Assembly: GCA_019683625.1 (NCBI GenBank)
Contig: JADGHY010000119.1
Location: 1-6,595 of the forward strand
Length of the DNA: 6,595 nt
DNA from: Thermoflavifilum sp.
GTDB taxonomy: Bacteria; Bacteroidota; Bacteroidia; Chitinophagales; Chitinophagaceae
Direction: 5' to 3'
Part shown: one piece after another, positions 6,588 to 6,595 of the stretch
Layout of the letters: every line of letters starts with the position of its first letter
Numbering within the stretch: position 1 is the first letter of the stretch
Translations under genes and position numbers: made by a program
The notes under the pieces: model-generated
What the model was told of the DNA's origin: nothing
The model's database searches: none
The model's input: the letters and a program-made list of their open reading frames with translations, nothing else

Positions 6588-6595
6588 GTTTTGTG

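Overview
The window looks like ordinary chromosomal DNA of a Bacteroidota bacterium, possibly family Chitinophagaceae. The evidence is TAnnTTTG-type -7 promoter boxes, start codons without a clear Shine-Dalgarno sequence, a secreted enzyme whose signal peptide ends in the typical 'FA-QQ' cleavage site, and a fused NagB/PIG-L enzyme characteristic of this phylum. Base composition and codon use look even across the genes. I see no insertion sequence, phage gene, CRISPR array, tRNA or rRNA. The family placement is an inference from recall, not a computed result.

Layout, left to right. Positions 1-205 hold the probable 5' end of a leftward gene with a signal-peptide-like N-terminus, and an intergenic region with two pairs of 9-bp inverted repeats and a probable promoter. 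Positions 206-1078 (+) encode a UbiA-superfamily-like membrane protein that keeps the second Asp-rich motif but has lost the first. Positions 1079-1276 are non-coding, with an exact TATCTTTG box and a possible structured leader. Positions 1277-2407 (+) encode a complete M42 metallo-aminopeptidase. Positions 2437-3447 (+) encode biotin synthase BioB, 29 nt downstream and probably co-transcribed. On the minus strand a second unit reads leftward from the right edge: a two-domain glucosamine-6-phosphate deaminase/PIG-L protein (6587-4656), then, after 13 nt, a secreted M19 dipeptidase (4642-3413). Its 3' end overlaps the 3' end of bioB by 35 nt, tail to tail.

Working together: the minus-strand pair fits amino-sugar and cell-wall peptide salvage. 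The cytoplasmic NagB domain would turn glucosamine-6-P into fructose-6-P and ammonia, the fused deacetylase-like domain may act on an N-acetylated precursor, and the exported dipeptidase would split dipeptides in the periplasm. This link is inferred from operon context. The plus-strand genes (isoprenoid-type membrane protein, cytosolic peptide trimming, biotin synthesis) show no obvious shared pathway. I found no convincing new multi-gene system. The points most worth checking are the half-degenerate UbiA active site, the role of the PIG-L domain, the apparently leaderless promoter of the first gene, and the possible structured leader of the M42 gene.
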